A stretch of DNA of 64,000 nucleotides from Mesorhizobium neociceri (GCF_013520985.1 NZ_JACDTY010000010.1:1-64000), one strand, 5' to 3'. Positions 44,886 to 54,167 are shown, counted from the stretch's first letter. Translations and numbers: made by a program. The notes: a model not told the origin generated them from the sequence alone.

Positions 44886-46670
44886 CTATGATCCGAAGCG
44901 GACGCTGTGCGGGCGCACGGTCGGCACGAATGAGCCCGTCACCATGGCGCTCGCGGCGACGCCCTTGCCGGCCGCCGATTGCCGCAGCACCTCGCTCGAG
45001 GGGCCGAAGGCTTCGATCGCGCCATTGCGCAAGACCATCACGCGATCGCAGGCCGCCGCGATCGACGGGCGATGCGTGATGACGAGCACCGTGACGCCCG
45101 CGCCGCGCGCGGCCGACAGCATCGCTTCGAGCGCCGCTTCGCCGCTGCCGTCGAGATGGGCGTTGGGCTCGTCCAGCACCAGCATGCGTGGCTTCCCGTA
45201 GAAGGCGCGCGCCAGCCCGATCCGCTGCCGCTCGCCGCCCGACAGCACGGCATGCGACGGACCGATCACGGTCTGATAGCCATCGCGCAGCGTCAGCACC
45301 AGTCCATGCGCCTCGGCACGCCTCGCCGCTTCGACGATCACTGCGTCATCGGCGGCGGGGTCGAAGCGGGCGACGTTCTGCGCGATCGATCCGGGGAAAA
45401 GTTCGACCTCCTGCGGGAGATAGCCGATGTGCCTGCCAAGCTGGGTTTCGTCCCAGCTTCTCAGGTCGGCGCCGTCGATCCTGACCGCGCCGCCGGTCGG
45501 CTGCAGTGCCCCGACGAGCAGTTTCGCCAGCGTCGATTTGCCGGCGCCGCTCGGGCCGACGATCGCCACCGCTTCGCCGGCGCCGATGGCAAAATTCAAC
45601 CGCTTGAGGATGGGCTCCGTGCCGAAAGCCGCATTCGGCGCGATGAAGAACAGATCCTGCACCGAAATCGCGCCGGATGGATCGGGCAGGACGAGTTTGC
45701 GCGCCTCAGCCGGTTGCGCCGCAAGTGCTGTGTCCAGCCGCTTCCAGCATCGCCTGGCGTCGACGATCTGCCGCCACGATCCGATCAGCTGGTCGAGCGG
45801 CTGCAGCGCGCGCGACGACACCAGCGAGGACGCGAAGATCATGCCGGCGGTCATCTGTCCTTGCAGCACCAGCCACGCGCCGGCGCCGAGGATCGCCAGC
45901 TGCAGCATCATGCGCAGCGCTCGCGAGGTCGCGCTGAAGATGGCGTTGGCGCTTCCGGAACGGTCATGCAGGGTCAGCGCTTCGGCGACGTGCTGCCCCC
46001 AGACCGCGGCCGCGTTTTGTACCATGCCCATGGCGCGCAGCGTTTCAGCGTTGCGGGCAAAGGAACGCTCCGCCTGGCTGGCCACGGCGGAGCGTTCCGC
46101 CGACATGGCATCGTTCCTGCCGATGGCAAGCTGGTTGGCAACAACCAGCAGAAACAGAAGCACGGCGCCGGCGAGCGTCAGCCAGAACAGCACGGGATGG
46201 ATGAAATAGAGCAAGGCGAGGAAGATCGGAGCAAACGGCAGGTCGAACAACACCGCCACGCCGCGCGACCTGATGAAGGCGCAGGCCGTGGCAAGGTCGC
46301 TCAGCGGCGACAGCCCGCTGCCGGCATATCTGGCGCCAAGCGAGGCGGCAAATGTCCGCGCACCCAGTTTCTGGTCGACGGTCGCCGCGACGCGTTGCGC
46401 GTAGTTGGCGCGGACCGCGTCGAGCAGGCCGAGAAAGCCGAGCGCGGCAACCGCCATTGCCGACAGGTAAAGCAGCGTCTCGACGCTGGAGGAGGGCAGC
46501 ACCCGGTCATAGACCTGCAGCAGATAGAGCGGGATCACCAGAAGCAGGATGTTGATCAGCAGCGAGAAGACGCCGATATCGGCGATGGCGCGTAGAAAGA
46601 CCGGGCGCAGGCCAGGCCGGATGGCCGCATCCCTCGATGGCGAATGGTCCCGCGGCATCGCGCCGGCCAC
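44886..46670 (-). CDS. prsD: Type I secretion permease/ATPase, PrsD-like
   Basis: A 594-residue fused permease-ATPase of the PrtD type. About six membrane segments occupy the first half, including INILLLVIPLYLLQVYDRVL; the C-terminal ATPase has Walker A GPSGAGKST, signature LSGGERQRIGLARAF and Walker B MLVLDEPNAHLD. It exports proteins with RTX repeats. It directly follows the glycanase gene with no gap, so the substrate is encoded in the same transcript as the exporter, as in the Sinorhizobium prsDE-exsH type arrangement. Confidence 0.9.
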   Translation of the reverse strand: MAGAMPRDHSPSRDAAIRPGLRPVFLRAIADIGVFSLLINILLLVIPLYLLQVYDRVLPSSSVETLLYLSAMAVAALGFLGLLDAVRANYAQRVAATVDQKLGARTFAASLGARYAGSGLSPLSDLATACAFIRSRGVAVLFDLPFAPIFLALLYFIHPVLFWLTLAGAVLLFLLVVANQLAIGRNDAMSAERSAVASQAERSFARNAETLRAMGMVQNAAAVWGQHVAEALTLHDRSGSANAIFSATSRALRMMLQLAILGAGAWLVLQGQMTAGMIFASSLVSSRALQPLDQLIGSWRQIVDARRCWKRLDTALAAQPAEARKLVLPDPSGAISVQDLFFIAPNAAFGTEPILKRLNFAIGAGEAVAIVGPSGAGKSTLAKLLVGALQPTGGAVRIDGADLRSWDETQLGRHIGYLPQEVELFPGSIAQNVARFDPAADDAVIVEAARRAEAHGLVLTLRDGYQTVIGPSHAVLSGGERQRIGLARAFYGKPRMLVLDEPNAHLDGSGEAALEAMLSAARGAGVTVLVITHRPSIAAACDRVMVLRNGAIEAFGPSSEVLRQSAAGKGVAASAMVTGSFVPTVRPHSVRFGS

Positions 46671-48092
46671 CTAGACTGTGTGCTCGGCTGTTGTGCTCAG
46701 ATGGCTCTGCTGCACATCGTTCAGCGTGTATGCGTGGATATAGTCGATCTTCATCTGCGCGGGCGTGGCGAGATGGTCGGGCGGCGCGCCGGCTTGACCG
46801 CCGACCGCAAGGTCGACCAGCATATACATGGGCTTGTTCATATCGGACGGCGTCGCCGCTTCCGCGACCTGGACGCCATCATAGGTCCAGACCAGCTTGT
46901 CCGGCGTCCACAACAGGCCATAGGTGTGATAACCGTCGGTGTTCGAGACATTCACCGTCGACCCGACCGTGGTGTGGGTTCCCGTCTCATTTGTGTGCGC
47001 GGTCATGAGAAGCGCATTCGGGTTCTGGCCATACATTTCCATCACGTCGAGTTCCGGGGGCCAGGAACCGTCTTCGGGCAGAAGCCAGAAGGCCGGCCAC
47101 GCGCCGGCGTTTTCCGGAAGGTCGGCCCGCACTTCGAAATAACCATAGGTCTGCGAGAAGGTGTCGTGCGTCGTCAGTATGCCGGAGGTGTATTCGTAAT
47201 TGTTGATCAGCGGCTTGATGTCGTCGGGCGCCTGCGCCGCGGTGATGGTGAGCACGCCGTTTGTCACGCTGAACGGATGGACCGAACTGGTCGGCGCATA
47301 ATTGGCGTCGATATACCATTGCAGCTCGCCGTTCTGGGGCTGCGAGCTGCCGTTCTGCGCCCCCCACCAGAAATTGGAATCCCAGGTGCCGCTCTGGCCG
47401 TTCCACAGGCTCAGCGTGTTGAAATCGTCGTTGAAGGACAGCGTCATGCCGGTCTTGTCGATTGGCAACTCGAACTGGCCGGGCTGGAACTTGTCGATCG
47501 TGGTGTTGTTGAACACCAGCACCTCGCTCGAGCCGAGGTTCAGCTGCACGTTCGATCCCACCTGGACCATATTGGCCTGGACGGCCTCGAACGAGGTGAA
47601 GGCGTAGCCGTTGAGGCGCACGGTGTCGGTCGCGTCGAAATCGGAGATCAGGTCGCTGCCGTTGCCCTTGGCGATGATGAAGGTGTCGGCGCCGGCGCCG
47701 CCGATCAGCACGTCATTGCCCTTGCCGCCGTCCAGCGTCTGGCTGCCGGCGCCGCCCGTTATGATGTTGTCCTGACCATTGCCGAAGGCATAGTGGCCGT
47801 CGCCGGTGACGACGAGGTTCTCGAAATTGGCGGGCAGCTTGTAGCTCATCCAGGTGTCGATCGTGTCGACGCCCGCGCCGTAGTTCTCGACCGCTTTGTT
47901 GATCGTCGAATAGAGATGGTAATAGTCGTCGCCCGCGCCGCCATACATGGTGACCTTGACGCTGGTGTCGCCCCAGAAGGAATCGTTGCCCGAGGTGCCG
48001 TAGAAGTAAGGCGCTCCAGTCGCCGAGAACCAATGGGTGGAAGCGCCGGTGTAGGGAAGCGGAATGCCTTTGGCGTTCAGGACGGTGGTCAT
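46671..48092 (-). CDS. exsH: RTX-type secreted GH16 beta-glycanase, ExsH-like
   Basis: A 473-residue protein. Residues about 45-140 hold RTX calcium-binding repeats (GGAGDDYYH, GGKGNDVLIGGAGADTF), and about 210-465 a family 16 glycoside hydrolase domain with the catalytic motif ELDVME, in which Glu347 is the likely nucleophile and Glu352 the acid/base. In Sinorhizobium and Rhizobium, such proteins cleave the nascent exopolysaccharide chain and leave the cell by the type I exporter. There is no Sec signal. I prefer the ATG at 48092, after AAGGAGTG, over one at 48152. It leads the secretion operon. Confidence 0.88.
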   Translation of the reverse strand: MTTVLNAKGIPLPYTGASTHWFSATGAPYFYGTSGNDSFWGDTSVKVTMYGGAGDDYYHLYSTINKAVENYGAGVDTIDTWMSYKLPANFENLVVTGDGHYAFGNGQDNIITGGAGSQTLDGGKGNDVLIGGAGADTFIIAKGNGSDLISDFDATDTVRLNGYAFTSFEAVQANMVQVGSNVQLNLGSSEVLVFNNTTIDKFQPGQFELPIDKTGMTLSFNDDFNTLSLWNGQSGTWDSNFWWGAQNGSSQPQNGELQWYIDANYAPTSSVHPFSVTNGVLTITAAQAPDDIKPLINNYEYTSGILTTHDTFSQTYGYFEVRADLPENAGAWPAFWLLPEDGSWPPELDVMEMYGQNPNALLMTAHTNETGTHTTVGSTVNVSNTDGYHTYGLLWTPDKLVWTYDGVQVAEAATPSDMNKPMYMLVDLAVGGQAGAPPDHLATPAQMKIDYIHAYTLNDVQQSHLSTTAEHTV

Positions 48093-48505
48093 TCGGACAC
48101 TCCTTGTGCGTGCTGCCTTGGCCGCTCGACAGCCGAGCGACCACCGGATCAAATTTTAGATTAATCCGTCGTTCCAGGGAATCATCCTATAGTACACCAA
48201 GAAGATGGCCATTCATCCATTAATAGATCACGTTGAGTACAATAAGCCGAACCTAATACAATTTTAGAGCGAGACTTCAAAAATTTTATTAAATATTGTG
48301 AAATTTATGCCGAAATATTAGGCAGATTGTCAATAATGGATGCAATTGTCGCGATGCGGCTTACCGGCCTGAAGCGACGGCCAAAATAGCGGGACGGATG
48401 GCCCCAGCCAAAGGGCCCAAAAAATTTGACAGGCTGTGTCGGACCGGGTGAAGTTCACCCGTCCTTGGGGCATCGATCAGCGAAACCACAAAGGATACCG
48501 AAGAC
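48093..48505. promoter_or_regulatory. AT-rich divergent promoter region
   Basis: A 413-base gap between the divergent ExsH-like and SRPBCC genes. Its middle (about 48150-48345) is strikingly AT-rich compared with the flanking DNA, with several TATAAT-like and A/T-run stretches (for example near 48270-48300), and no supported reading frame. It must contain the promoter of the secretion operon. The palindrome at 48445-48461 lies at its other end. Confidence 0.55.
48445..48461. promoter_or_regulatory. 17-bp palindrome 45 bases upstream of the SRPBCC gene
   Basis: CGGGTGAAGTTCACCCG is a perfect palindrome around one central base, in a position suitable for an operator or a short hairpin in the leader. 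No regulator gene is adjacent. Confidence 0.45.
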
Positions 48506-48949
48506 ATGCCAAGCACCGTACGTTTGCACCGTGTTCTGACGACCAGCCCCGAGAAGGTCTATCGCGCATTCACTGAAGCCGATGCGCTGGCAAAGTGGCT
48601 TCCACCGAATGGTTTCACCTGCTCGGTGCACAGCTTCGACGCAAAAGTCGGCGGCACGTTCAAAATGTCGTTCCGCAACTTCACCACGGGCGGCAGCCAC
48701 GCTTTCGGCGGTGAATATCTCGAGCTCGTTCCCGGCGAGCGCGTGCGCTACACCGACAGGTTCGACGATCCCAACCTTCCCGGCGAGATCGAAGTGACCG
48801 TGCTCCTCAAGAAAGTGTCGGTCGGCACCGAACTCGACATCACGCAGGCAGGCATTCCCGACCTCATTCCGGCCGAGGCCTGCTATCTCGGCTGGCAGGA
48901 GTCACTGCGCAACCTGGCAAAGCTCGTCGAACCCGAGATCAATCAGTAG
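48506..48949 (+). CDS. SRPBCC/AHSA1-like family protein
   Basis: A 147-residue protein of the START-like SRPBCC superfamily. RVLTTSPEKVYRAFTEADALAKWLPPNGFT is the typical opening (given in part), followed by GGTFKMSFRN, a DRFDDPNLPGE loop, and the C-terminal GWQESLRNLAKLVEPE helix. Such proteins have a hydrophobic pocket; the activator-of-Hsp90-like group has varied or unknown functions in bacteria. It has no signal peptide. Confidence 0.87.
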   Translation: MPSTVRLHRVLTTSPEKVYRAFTEADALAKWLPPNGFTCSVHSFDAKVGGTFKMSFRNFTTGGSHAFGGEYLELVPGERVRYTDRFDDPNLPGEIEVTVLLKKVSVGTELDITQAGIPDLIPAEACYLGWQESLRNLAKLVEPEINQ

Positions 48950-49022
48950 AGCCATCCGAAGCGCCGTCGGCAGCGCGGCCCAGCCCGCGCCGCCAACAAT
49001 GCCGAGCCGAGCGCTCATCGCC

Positions 49023-49988
49023 TCACGGCCCGGTGCAGATCGGCAGCGGCTGGGGCGGTGGCGGCGGATTGTCCTTCTTGTACTGCGCGATGATCGGCTC
49101 GAGGTTTTTTCGCGGCCAGAATTTCGGCTTGCCGATCTCCTTCAGGCAGGACGCATTCCAATAGGCGCCGGATTTGCCAACGGCGGCTATGTCGCGCGAT
49201 TCCGGGTAGATGTAGAGCGTCGTCGGATTGCCCTTCACCATCGAAATGATCTGCTCGGCATCGGCCGGCGACCAGCTGGTGCAGCCATTGCTGCGGCCGC
49301 CGGCGTAATCCACCAGCTTGCCATAGGGCACGAAGCCGTCATGATCGGCGTAGGAGCTGTTCGGATTCTTGCGCAGGCACATGCCGCGCAGCAGCCGCGC
49401 CGCGTGGCCGCCGATGACCCGCTGCCTGGCATTCGCCGTCTCGCCTTCGCCGTCGAACTGGATGAAGGTGCGCATAAGCGCCTGGTCCTGCTTTGCGCCC
49501 ACCCGATAAAACCCCTTGAACGAGGTTTTTGCCTCGCTGGTCATATAGGCGCCGCCGGTCGTCAAAGACGAATCCAGGGCATTGCCGAAGTTTTTCGCAC
49601 AGCGTTTCCCGTTGGAGAAATCGACGACGCCTTTCAGATTGCGGCCGCCGCCATGCCCCGACGATATCGCGCGAAACGACTGCTTGGCTTCGCAGATGAC
49701 GTAGTAGCGGCGGCCGAGCACGCCATTGCCGAGATCGCCGGGCCGCGTCGCGTCCATGGCGAAATAGCAGCCATTGTGGACAGCGCCCTGCGCGACCTTC
49801 TTCTGATACAGCGCGCGTGCCCGCTCCAGCACCACTTGAGAGATCTCGCCGTCACCATCGCCGACATGGGCCTGCAGCCAGTCCGGTATATTGGACGACC
49901 CGGCAAAAGACCGGGCCGATACCGTCACAGCAATGACAGCGACGGCAAGGATGCCGAGGATAAGAACAGCCAGAGATTTCAACCGCAC
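49023..49988 (-). CDS. YkuD-type murein L,D-transpeptidase catalytic domain protein
   Basis: About 321 residues from a GTG at 49988, chosen because GGGAGGG lies just upstream; a 348-residue reading from 50069 adds a soluble segment before the membrane anchor. The N terminus is an uncleaved or cleaved signal (LKSLAVLILGILAVAVIAVT). The catalytic region has SSGHGGGR and the SNGCTSW motif whose Cys is the presumed nucleophile, matching the YkuD_2 group of L,D-transpeptidase-like proteins. It should act in the periplasm on peptidoglycan. The proline-rich tail is unusual. Confidence 0.76.
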   Translation of the reverse strand: MRLKSLAVLILGILAVAVIAVTVSARSFAGSSNIPDWLQAHVGDGDGEISQVVLERARALYQKKVAQGAVHNGCYFAMDATRPGDLGNGVLGRRYYVICEAKQSFRAISSGHGGGRNLKGVVDFSNGKRCAKNFGNALDSSLTTGGAYMTSEAKTSFKGFYRVGAKQDQALMRTFIQFDGEGETANARQRVIGGHAARLLRGMCLRKNPNSSYADHDGFVPYGKLVDYAGGRSNGCTSWSPADAEQIISMVKGNPTTLYIYPESRDIAAVGKSGAYWNASCLKEIGKPKFWPRKNLEPIIAQYKKDNPPPPPQPLPICTGP

Positions 49989-50096
49989 CGGACAACCCTC
50001 CCGCCCGAACCGTTCTGCGATTCTCGGAAAGCCATCATAATTCGCCGCGTGCCGATCGGCGAAACACATCTTGTTCAGAACCGCCCCTCGCGTCGG

Positions 50097-51599
50097 TTAC
50101 AGCGCCAAACTCCCCTGCTCCGCTTCCGCCGCATTGGGATCGCCCGGCGCCGTTGCCCAGGCGAGCTCGACCAGCGTCACGGTGCGGCGGCCAGTGCCGT
50201 CGAGCTGGCAGACGATGAGCCCCTGCTCCTCGATATAGGTGAGCAGCCGCCGGGCGCGGCGCAGCGAGTGCGAACCGTAGGCACGCGCGATCGCCGCGTC
50301 GCTCGGGCACGGCCAGCCCTCCTTGGCGGCGCGCGCAATCATCATGAACACGCCCTGCATGTCCTCGGGCAGCAGCGACGCGCGCACGGAAACATCCTGC
50401 CAGGCGTCGTCGCCTGCCATGTCGGCGCCGAGCCCGGCGCGGGCGCGCGTCAGCATGCGGCGGAATTCGGTGAGGTCCGGCACCACCGAAGCAAGGCCTT
50501 CGATGCGGCAGCGGACCACGAACTCCTGGTAGAGCACGCCGATGACCCGAAAGCCGGCATCAGGCTCGGCCAGCACGGCGCGCAGCACGCGGTCGACGCG
50601 CCCGCGCCGCTCAGCCAGATCCTCGGCGCTGATTGCCGGCTCCATCGGCTCGGGACGTATTTCCAGCGCCGCCGACTTTGCCGCCATCAGCTGGTCGAGC
50701 AGGTCCGGCGATGCCACCCGGCGCGGCGCGCGCATCGTCTCGGGCGGCGGCGCCGCCAGGATGATCGCGCGAGCGTCCTCAAGCGCTGATTCCGGCATCG
50801 CCATCAGCCGCGGCGTGCCGTTGCGCGGACTTGTCTCGGTCTGGCCGATGCGCACGCCCAGCGGACGGCGCGACAGCGCCGGACCGAGCGCCATGAAGTG
50901 CCCGCGCTCGAGGTCGCGAAATGCTTCCGCCTGCCGCCGCTCCATGCCCAAAAGGTCGGCGGCGCGCGCCATGTCGATATCGAGGAAGGTGCGGCCCATG
51001 AGGAAATTGGACGCTTCCGCCGCGACATTCTTGGCGAGCTTGGCCAGCCGCTGCGTGGCGATGATGCCGGCAAGGCCGCGCTTGCGACCGCGGCACATCA
51101 GATTGGTCATGGCGCCGAGCGAGAGTTTGCGCGCTTCGTCTGAAACCTCGCCGGCCACCGCGGGTGCAAACAATTGCGCCTCGTCGACCACCACCAGCAT
51201 CGGGTACCAGTGTTCGCGCGCAACCTCGAACAGCCCGCCGAGGAAGGCGGCGGCGCGCCGCATCTGGTTCTCGGCGTCGAGCCCCTCGAGATTGAGCACG
51301 GTGGAGACACGGTGGATGCGCGCCCGCTCGCCGGCCGCCTGCAAGCCGCGCTCGGTGTGCTCCTCGGCGTCGATGACCAGATGGCCGTAATGGTCACCCA
51401 GCGAGACGAAATCGCCTTCGGGGTCGATAATGGTCTGCTGCACCCAGGGCGCGCTCTGCTCCAGGAGCCGGCGCAAAAGGTGCGATTTGCCGGAGCCGGA
51501 ATTGCCCTGCACCAGAAGACGGGTCGCCAGCAGCTCCTCAAGGTCGAGCGCCGCCGGCGCGCCCGCCGTCGTCTGTCCCATCTCGATGGCTACGGTCAT
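50097..51599 (-). CDS. HerA-like ATPase (DUF87)
   Basis: A 500-residue P-loop ATPase of the HerA/FtsK-type. Walker A is VQGNSGSGKSHLLR near residues 30-43, Walker B LVVVDEAQLFAP, and the FLMGRTFLDIDMARAADLLG stretch fits the sensor region. HerA ATPases translocate DNA or peptides; some work with a NurA nuclease in repair or defence, but no nuclease lies next to this one. I use the ATG at 51599, after AAGGAGAG; a start at 51704 is in frame. The long C-terminal half is helical, with a possible wHTH near the end. Confidence 0.83.
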   Translation of the reverse strand: MTVAIEMGQTTAGAPAALDLEELLATRLLVQGNSGSGKSHLLRRLLEQSAPWVQQTIIDPEGDFVSLGDHYGHLVIDAEEHTERGLQAAGERARIHRVSTVLNLEGLDAENQMRRAAAFLGGLFEVAREHWYPMLVVVDEAQLFAPAVAGEVSDEARKLSLGAMTNLMCRGRKRGLAGIIATQRLAKLAKNVAAEASNFLMGRTFLDIDMARAADLLGMERRQAEAFRDLERGHFMALGPALSRRPLGVRIGQTETSPRNGTPRLMAMPESALEDARAIILAAPPPETMRAPRRVASPDLLDQLMAAKSAALEIRPEPMEPAISAEDLAERRGRVDRVLRAVLAEPDAGFRVIGVLYQEFVVRCRIEGLASVVPDLTEFRRMLTRARAGLGADMAGDDAWQDVSVRASLLPEDMQGVFMMIARAAKEGWPCPSDAAIARAYGSHSLRRARRLLTYIEEQGLIVCQLDGTGRRTVTLVELAWATAPGDPNAAEAEQGSLAL

Positions 51600-51737
51600 G
51601 TCACGACTCTCCTTGAGGAGAGGGCTTATCAACCTGACCGCAAGCCGTCGAGCGCGCCATGATCGCCCGCCCAGTGTTCCACACCTATGCTGCCAAAGCG
51701 CCACACCTCAGCCGACCTAACCCGTGGGAAGGCCGCC

Positions 51738-52381
51738 TCAAGCGGGCTTTACCGGCGGCAAAAGCGGTGCTTCCAGCCCATCGAAAGGGTCGCGCCAGGC
51801 CTCAATGGCTTCGAGCCGGTGATACCAGCCGGAAACGCTGGGATAATCGCCCAGCGGCAGGCCAGCGACATCGTTGAAGGGCAGGAATGTCGCCATGCGG
51901 AAATCAGCATAGGAAGGCGACTTGCCCACCAGCCATTCTCGCCGGGCAAGCTCGGCCTCGAGGATCGCCGCCGCAATGCCGAACTCCGCCAGCCCGTCCT
52001 CGACCTTGCCCTGGTCGATCGGGCCAATCCCGTAGCGCTGCTTGGTTCCGCGCTCGAAATGCACGGTGTCGCAGGCCCTGACGAAATTCTCCTTGCCCCA
52101 GCTCAGCCAGCGGATCATGTCGGGTTGGTCGTCGCCGCTGCGCCAGAAATCCGAGCCCACCTGCCGCGAGAGACGGCAGGCTATGGCGTCGGCTTCCCAC
52201 AGGCTGCCGCCCGGCCATGCCGGTATAGGGACGGAAAGATTGGGATTGAGCGGCCGGAACCGCTCGGCCTGCCCCGGCGCGAAGGGTGCCGCGAACTCAA
52301 ATTCGACCCTTGCCTGCAGATGCCGCGCCGTCGCAACGGCGAGGCGCGGATCGGGGTTGCGGCCCTGAAGAAAAGTTTCAT
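51738..52381 (-). pseudogene. Glutathione S-transferase with a 1-base deletion near the start
   Basis: From the ATG at 52381 the gene reads MKLFF and then loses its frame; a different frame, entered at about 52361-52367, reads NPDPRLAVATARHLQ and continues into a complete glutathione S-transferase: the N-terminal thioredoxin-like part with NLSVPI, then GSLWEADAIACRLS, and a C-terminal helical domain with LVGKSPSYADFR. The frame to be restored needs one additional base, giving about 214 residues, the usual length. No start codon exists upstream in the second frame after the TAG stop. It is a pseudogene or a sequencing error. Confidence 0.8.
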
Positions 52382-52532
52382 ATCTGGGCAGCCCTTGGAC
52401 GCCGTTTTTTCGATCCTATCAAACACGCAAACGTGCCCTCTCGGCAATCTGGTCGGACCATGATTCCGCTGGCGCAAGCCGCCGTTCAGCGTATCATTCC
52501 TGCGGGAGAGGGTTATTGGCAGGAGGAAGCCA

Positions 52533-52763
52533 ATGAACGTTGTAGCAAACGTACCTGTCATCGACCTGACAGCCCAGAACCTTGTTTCCTCTGTGCTTTC
52601 CAAATTCCGCGCCGGCGATACCATCTCGACCAGGGCAGCGCTCGACGCCATCCGCCGCATGGATCCGACCTGTATCGACAGCGACGACGATCTGGTCGAG
52701 AGGATCGTCATGGCGGCAATTGGTAAGACCATGGCAGTCGTGTTCGACCACCGCTCCCGCTAG
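52533..52763 (+). CDS. Small conserved-looking hypothetical protein
   Basis: A 76-residue protein with GCAGGAGGAA before the ATG at 52533, a good ribosome-binding site. It is polar, with STRAALDAIRRMD and DDDLVERIVMAAIGK helices, and no signal peptide or known motif. I do not recognise its family. It lies 74 bases before the DUF982 gene on the same strand and may be co-transcribed. Confidence 0.62.
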   Translation: MNVVANVPVIDLTAQNLVSSVLSKFRAGDTISTRAALDAIRRMDPTCIDSDDDLVERIVMAAIGKTMAVVFDHRSR

Positions 52764-52837
52764 CCCTGTGGAACGAAACGCGGATTGCGCCGTTTCGATT
52801 GTCTTCAAGTTCGAGTTGAGTTCCAGGAGTAGCGTCA

Positions 52838-53092
52838 ATGCGCGATGAACAATTCGACGTTCCCGTGACCATCGAAAGCGAAGGCAGCGGTCTGACCGTT
52901 ACCGGGACGATCCAGGCAGCCTCCCTACTGGTCGACGGTTGGCCGGACGAAGAGCGCGGCCCGAAATACCGCTCCGCGCTGAAAGCGATGATGGATGCGA
53001 TGGAGCAGCGTCGCGCGGTCGGCACGGCGCGCCGAGCTTTTACAGCTGCAGCCCGGGAAGCGCATTTGGTCGTGCGCGAAGGCCGGCACTAG
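52838..53092 (+). CDS. DUF982 family protein
   Basis: An 84-residue protein with the DUF982 pattern: FDVPVTIE, a tryptophan-containing LLVDGWPDEERGPKYRSAL, and a C-terminal ARRAFTAAAREAHLVV. The family is small, widespread in Rhizobiales, and of unknown function. The start at 52838 follows TTCCAGGAGTAGCG. It is cytosolic. Its position beside another small hypothetical gene does not explain its role. Confidence 0.83.
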   Translation: MRDEQFDVPVTIESEGSGLTVTGTIQAASLLVDGWPDEERGPKYRSALKAMMDAMEQRRAVGTARRAFTAAAREAHLVVREGRH

Positions 53093-53119
53093 CCCGACGC
53101 CAACAGCGCGGCGCGCGCC

Positions 53120-53605
53120 TCAGCTTCCCAGGGGATGCGGCATGTAGCCGACGAAGCCGGCGATCTTCCAACGCCCCGACACTTTCCTGCAGAAATACAG
53201 CGTCTGCCATTTCAGCCTGTCGACGCTGCCGTCGGCCTTGGCCACCGAACCGTTGAACTTCTTGTGCAGCACAGCGCGGTCGCCATCGACATCGATGTCG
53301 CGCATGTTGGTGACGCGAAACAGCGCCTCGCGCAACGGTTCGGCGAATTTGGTCGCCGCCGTCTCCTTGGCCTGGCGCAGCCACTCGTCGCGATAGACGG
53401 CAAGTGATGGGAATTGCAGCCGCCAGGCGTCGGCGTCGTTGAGGAAATGCGCGTGCATGCCAAAGAAACTGTCGGCGATGAAATCATTCTCGACCATCGA
53501 CCAGTCCTGGCCGATGAAGGCATCGATGTCGCGCCGCACCAGCATTTCCCAGAGCGCGTGACGATCGGCGTCGCCTTCCGGAAACGGGTTCTTGTCGAAG
53601 GTCAT
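53120..53605 (-). CDS. SnoaL/NTF2-like protein of unknown function
   Basis: About 161 residues from an ATG at 53605 after CAGGAG. WEMLVRRDIDAFIGQDWSMVENDF opens a cone-shaped NTF2-like fold; late strands include LKWQTLYFCRKVSGRWKIAGF. There is no signal peptide. The longer frame to 53818 adds sequence that overlaps the divergent RidA start and is rejected. Function cannot be stated; NTF2-like proteins bind small ligands or act as enzymes. Confidence 0.7.
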   Translation of the reverse strand: MTFDKNPFPEGDADRHALWEMLVRRDIDAFIGQDWSMVENDFIADSFFGMHAHFLNDADAWRLQFPSLAVYRDEWLRQAKETAATKFAEPLREALFRVTNMRDIDVDGDRAVLHKKFNGSVAKADGSVDRLKWQTLYFCRKVSGRWKIAGFVGYMPHPLGS

Positions 53606-53793
53606 TGAAAAAATCTCCTGTCGGGAAAATGCGACGCGCGAAGATGCTGGCGGTGCCCTGATAAAGCAACACGCATCTGGAAAAATCTTGCTTTCCCAAA
53701 ACGCCGCTATGAGGATCATGGGGAGAGGCGTAGAGCGAGCGGCTGAAACGGAACCGCAGGCGTGATCCGCCAAGTGTGAACAGGAGTTTTCCC

Positions 53794-54159
53794 TTGCCCA
53801 AGCAGTGTTTCGGAACATCCCATGTGCCGCTGTCGCCGGCGGTGCGCGCCGGCGATTTCGTCTATATCTCCGGTCAGGTGCCGGTCGACGCCGACCGTAT
53901 CGTGGTCAAGGGCGGCATTACCGAGCAGACCGAGCAGGTGTTGCAGAATGTGAAGGCAGCGCTCGCACTGGCCGGCTGCACCATGGACGATGTCGTCAAG
54001 ACCACGGTCTGGCTCGAGGACGCGCGCGATTTCGGCGCCTTCAATGCGGTCTACGCCAAGCATTTCCCGAGCAATCCGCCGGCCCGCACCACGGTCGAAT
54101 CGCGGCTGATGATCGACATCAAGATCGAAGTCGAAGCCGTCGCCTATCGGCCGGTTTAA
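53794..54159 (+). CDS. RidA family protein
   Basis: About 121 residues from a TTG at 53794, supported by CAGGAG 7 bases before it; the reading from GTG 53776 adds six residues. RidA proteins deaminate reactive enamines or imines. GDFVYISGQVP, NVKAALALAGCTMDDVVKTT and the late PARTTVESRL motif, with the arginine of the active site, are all present. It precedes the amidohydrolase gene by 88 bases with a palindromic repeat in between, and may detoxify a product of that pathway. Confidence 0.9.
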   Translation: MPKQCFGTSHVPLSPAVRAGDFVYISGQVPVDADRIVVKGGITEQTEQVLQNVKAALALAGCTMDDVVKTTVWLEDARDFGAFNAVYAKHFPSNPPARTTVESRLMIDIKIEVEAVAYRPV

Positions 54160-54167
54160 GACATACA

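Noticed and set aside
44979..46595. 538-codon plus-strand reading frame opposite the PrsD-like gene
   Set aside because: Shadow frame; the ABC ATPase motifs are on the minus strand.
46644..48164. 506-codon plus-strand reading frame opposite the ExsH-like gene
   Set aside because: Shadow frame; the minus strand shows RTX and GH16 motifs.
50097..51599. HerA-like ATPase as a defence gene (HerA with Sir2, DUF4297 or NurA)
   Set aside because: No partner nuclease or Sir2-type gene is next to it; neighbours are a YkuD protein and a glutathione S-transferase remnant.
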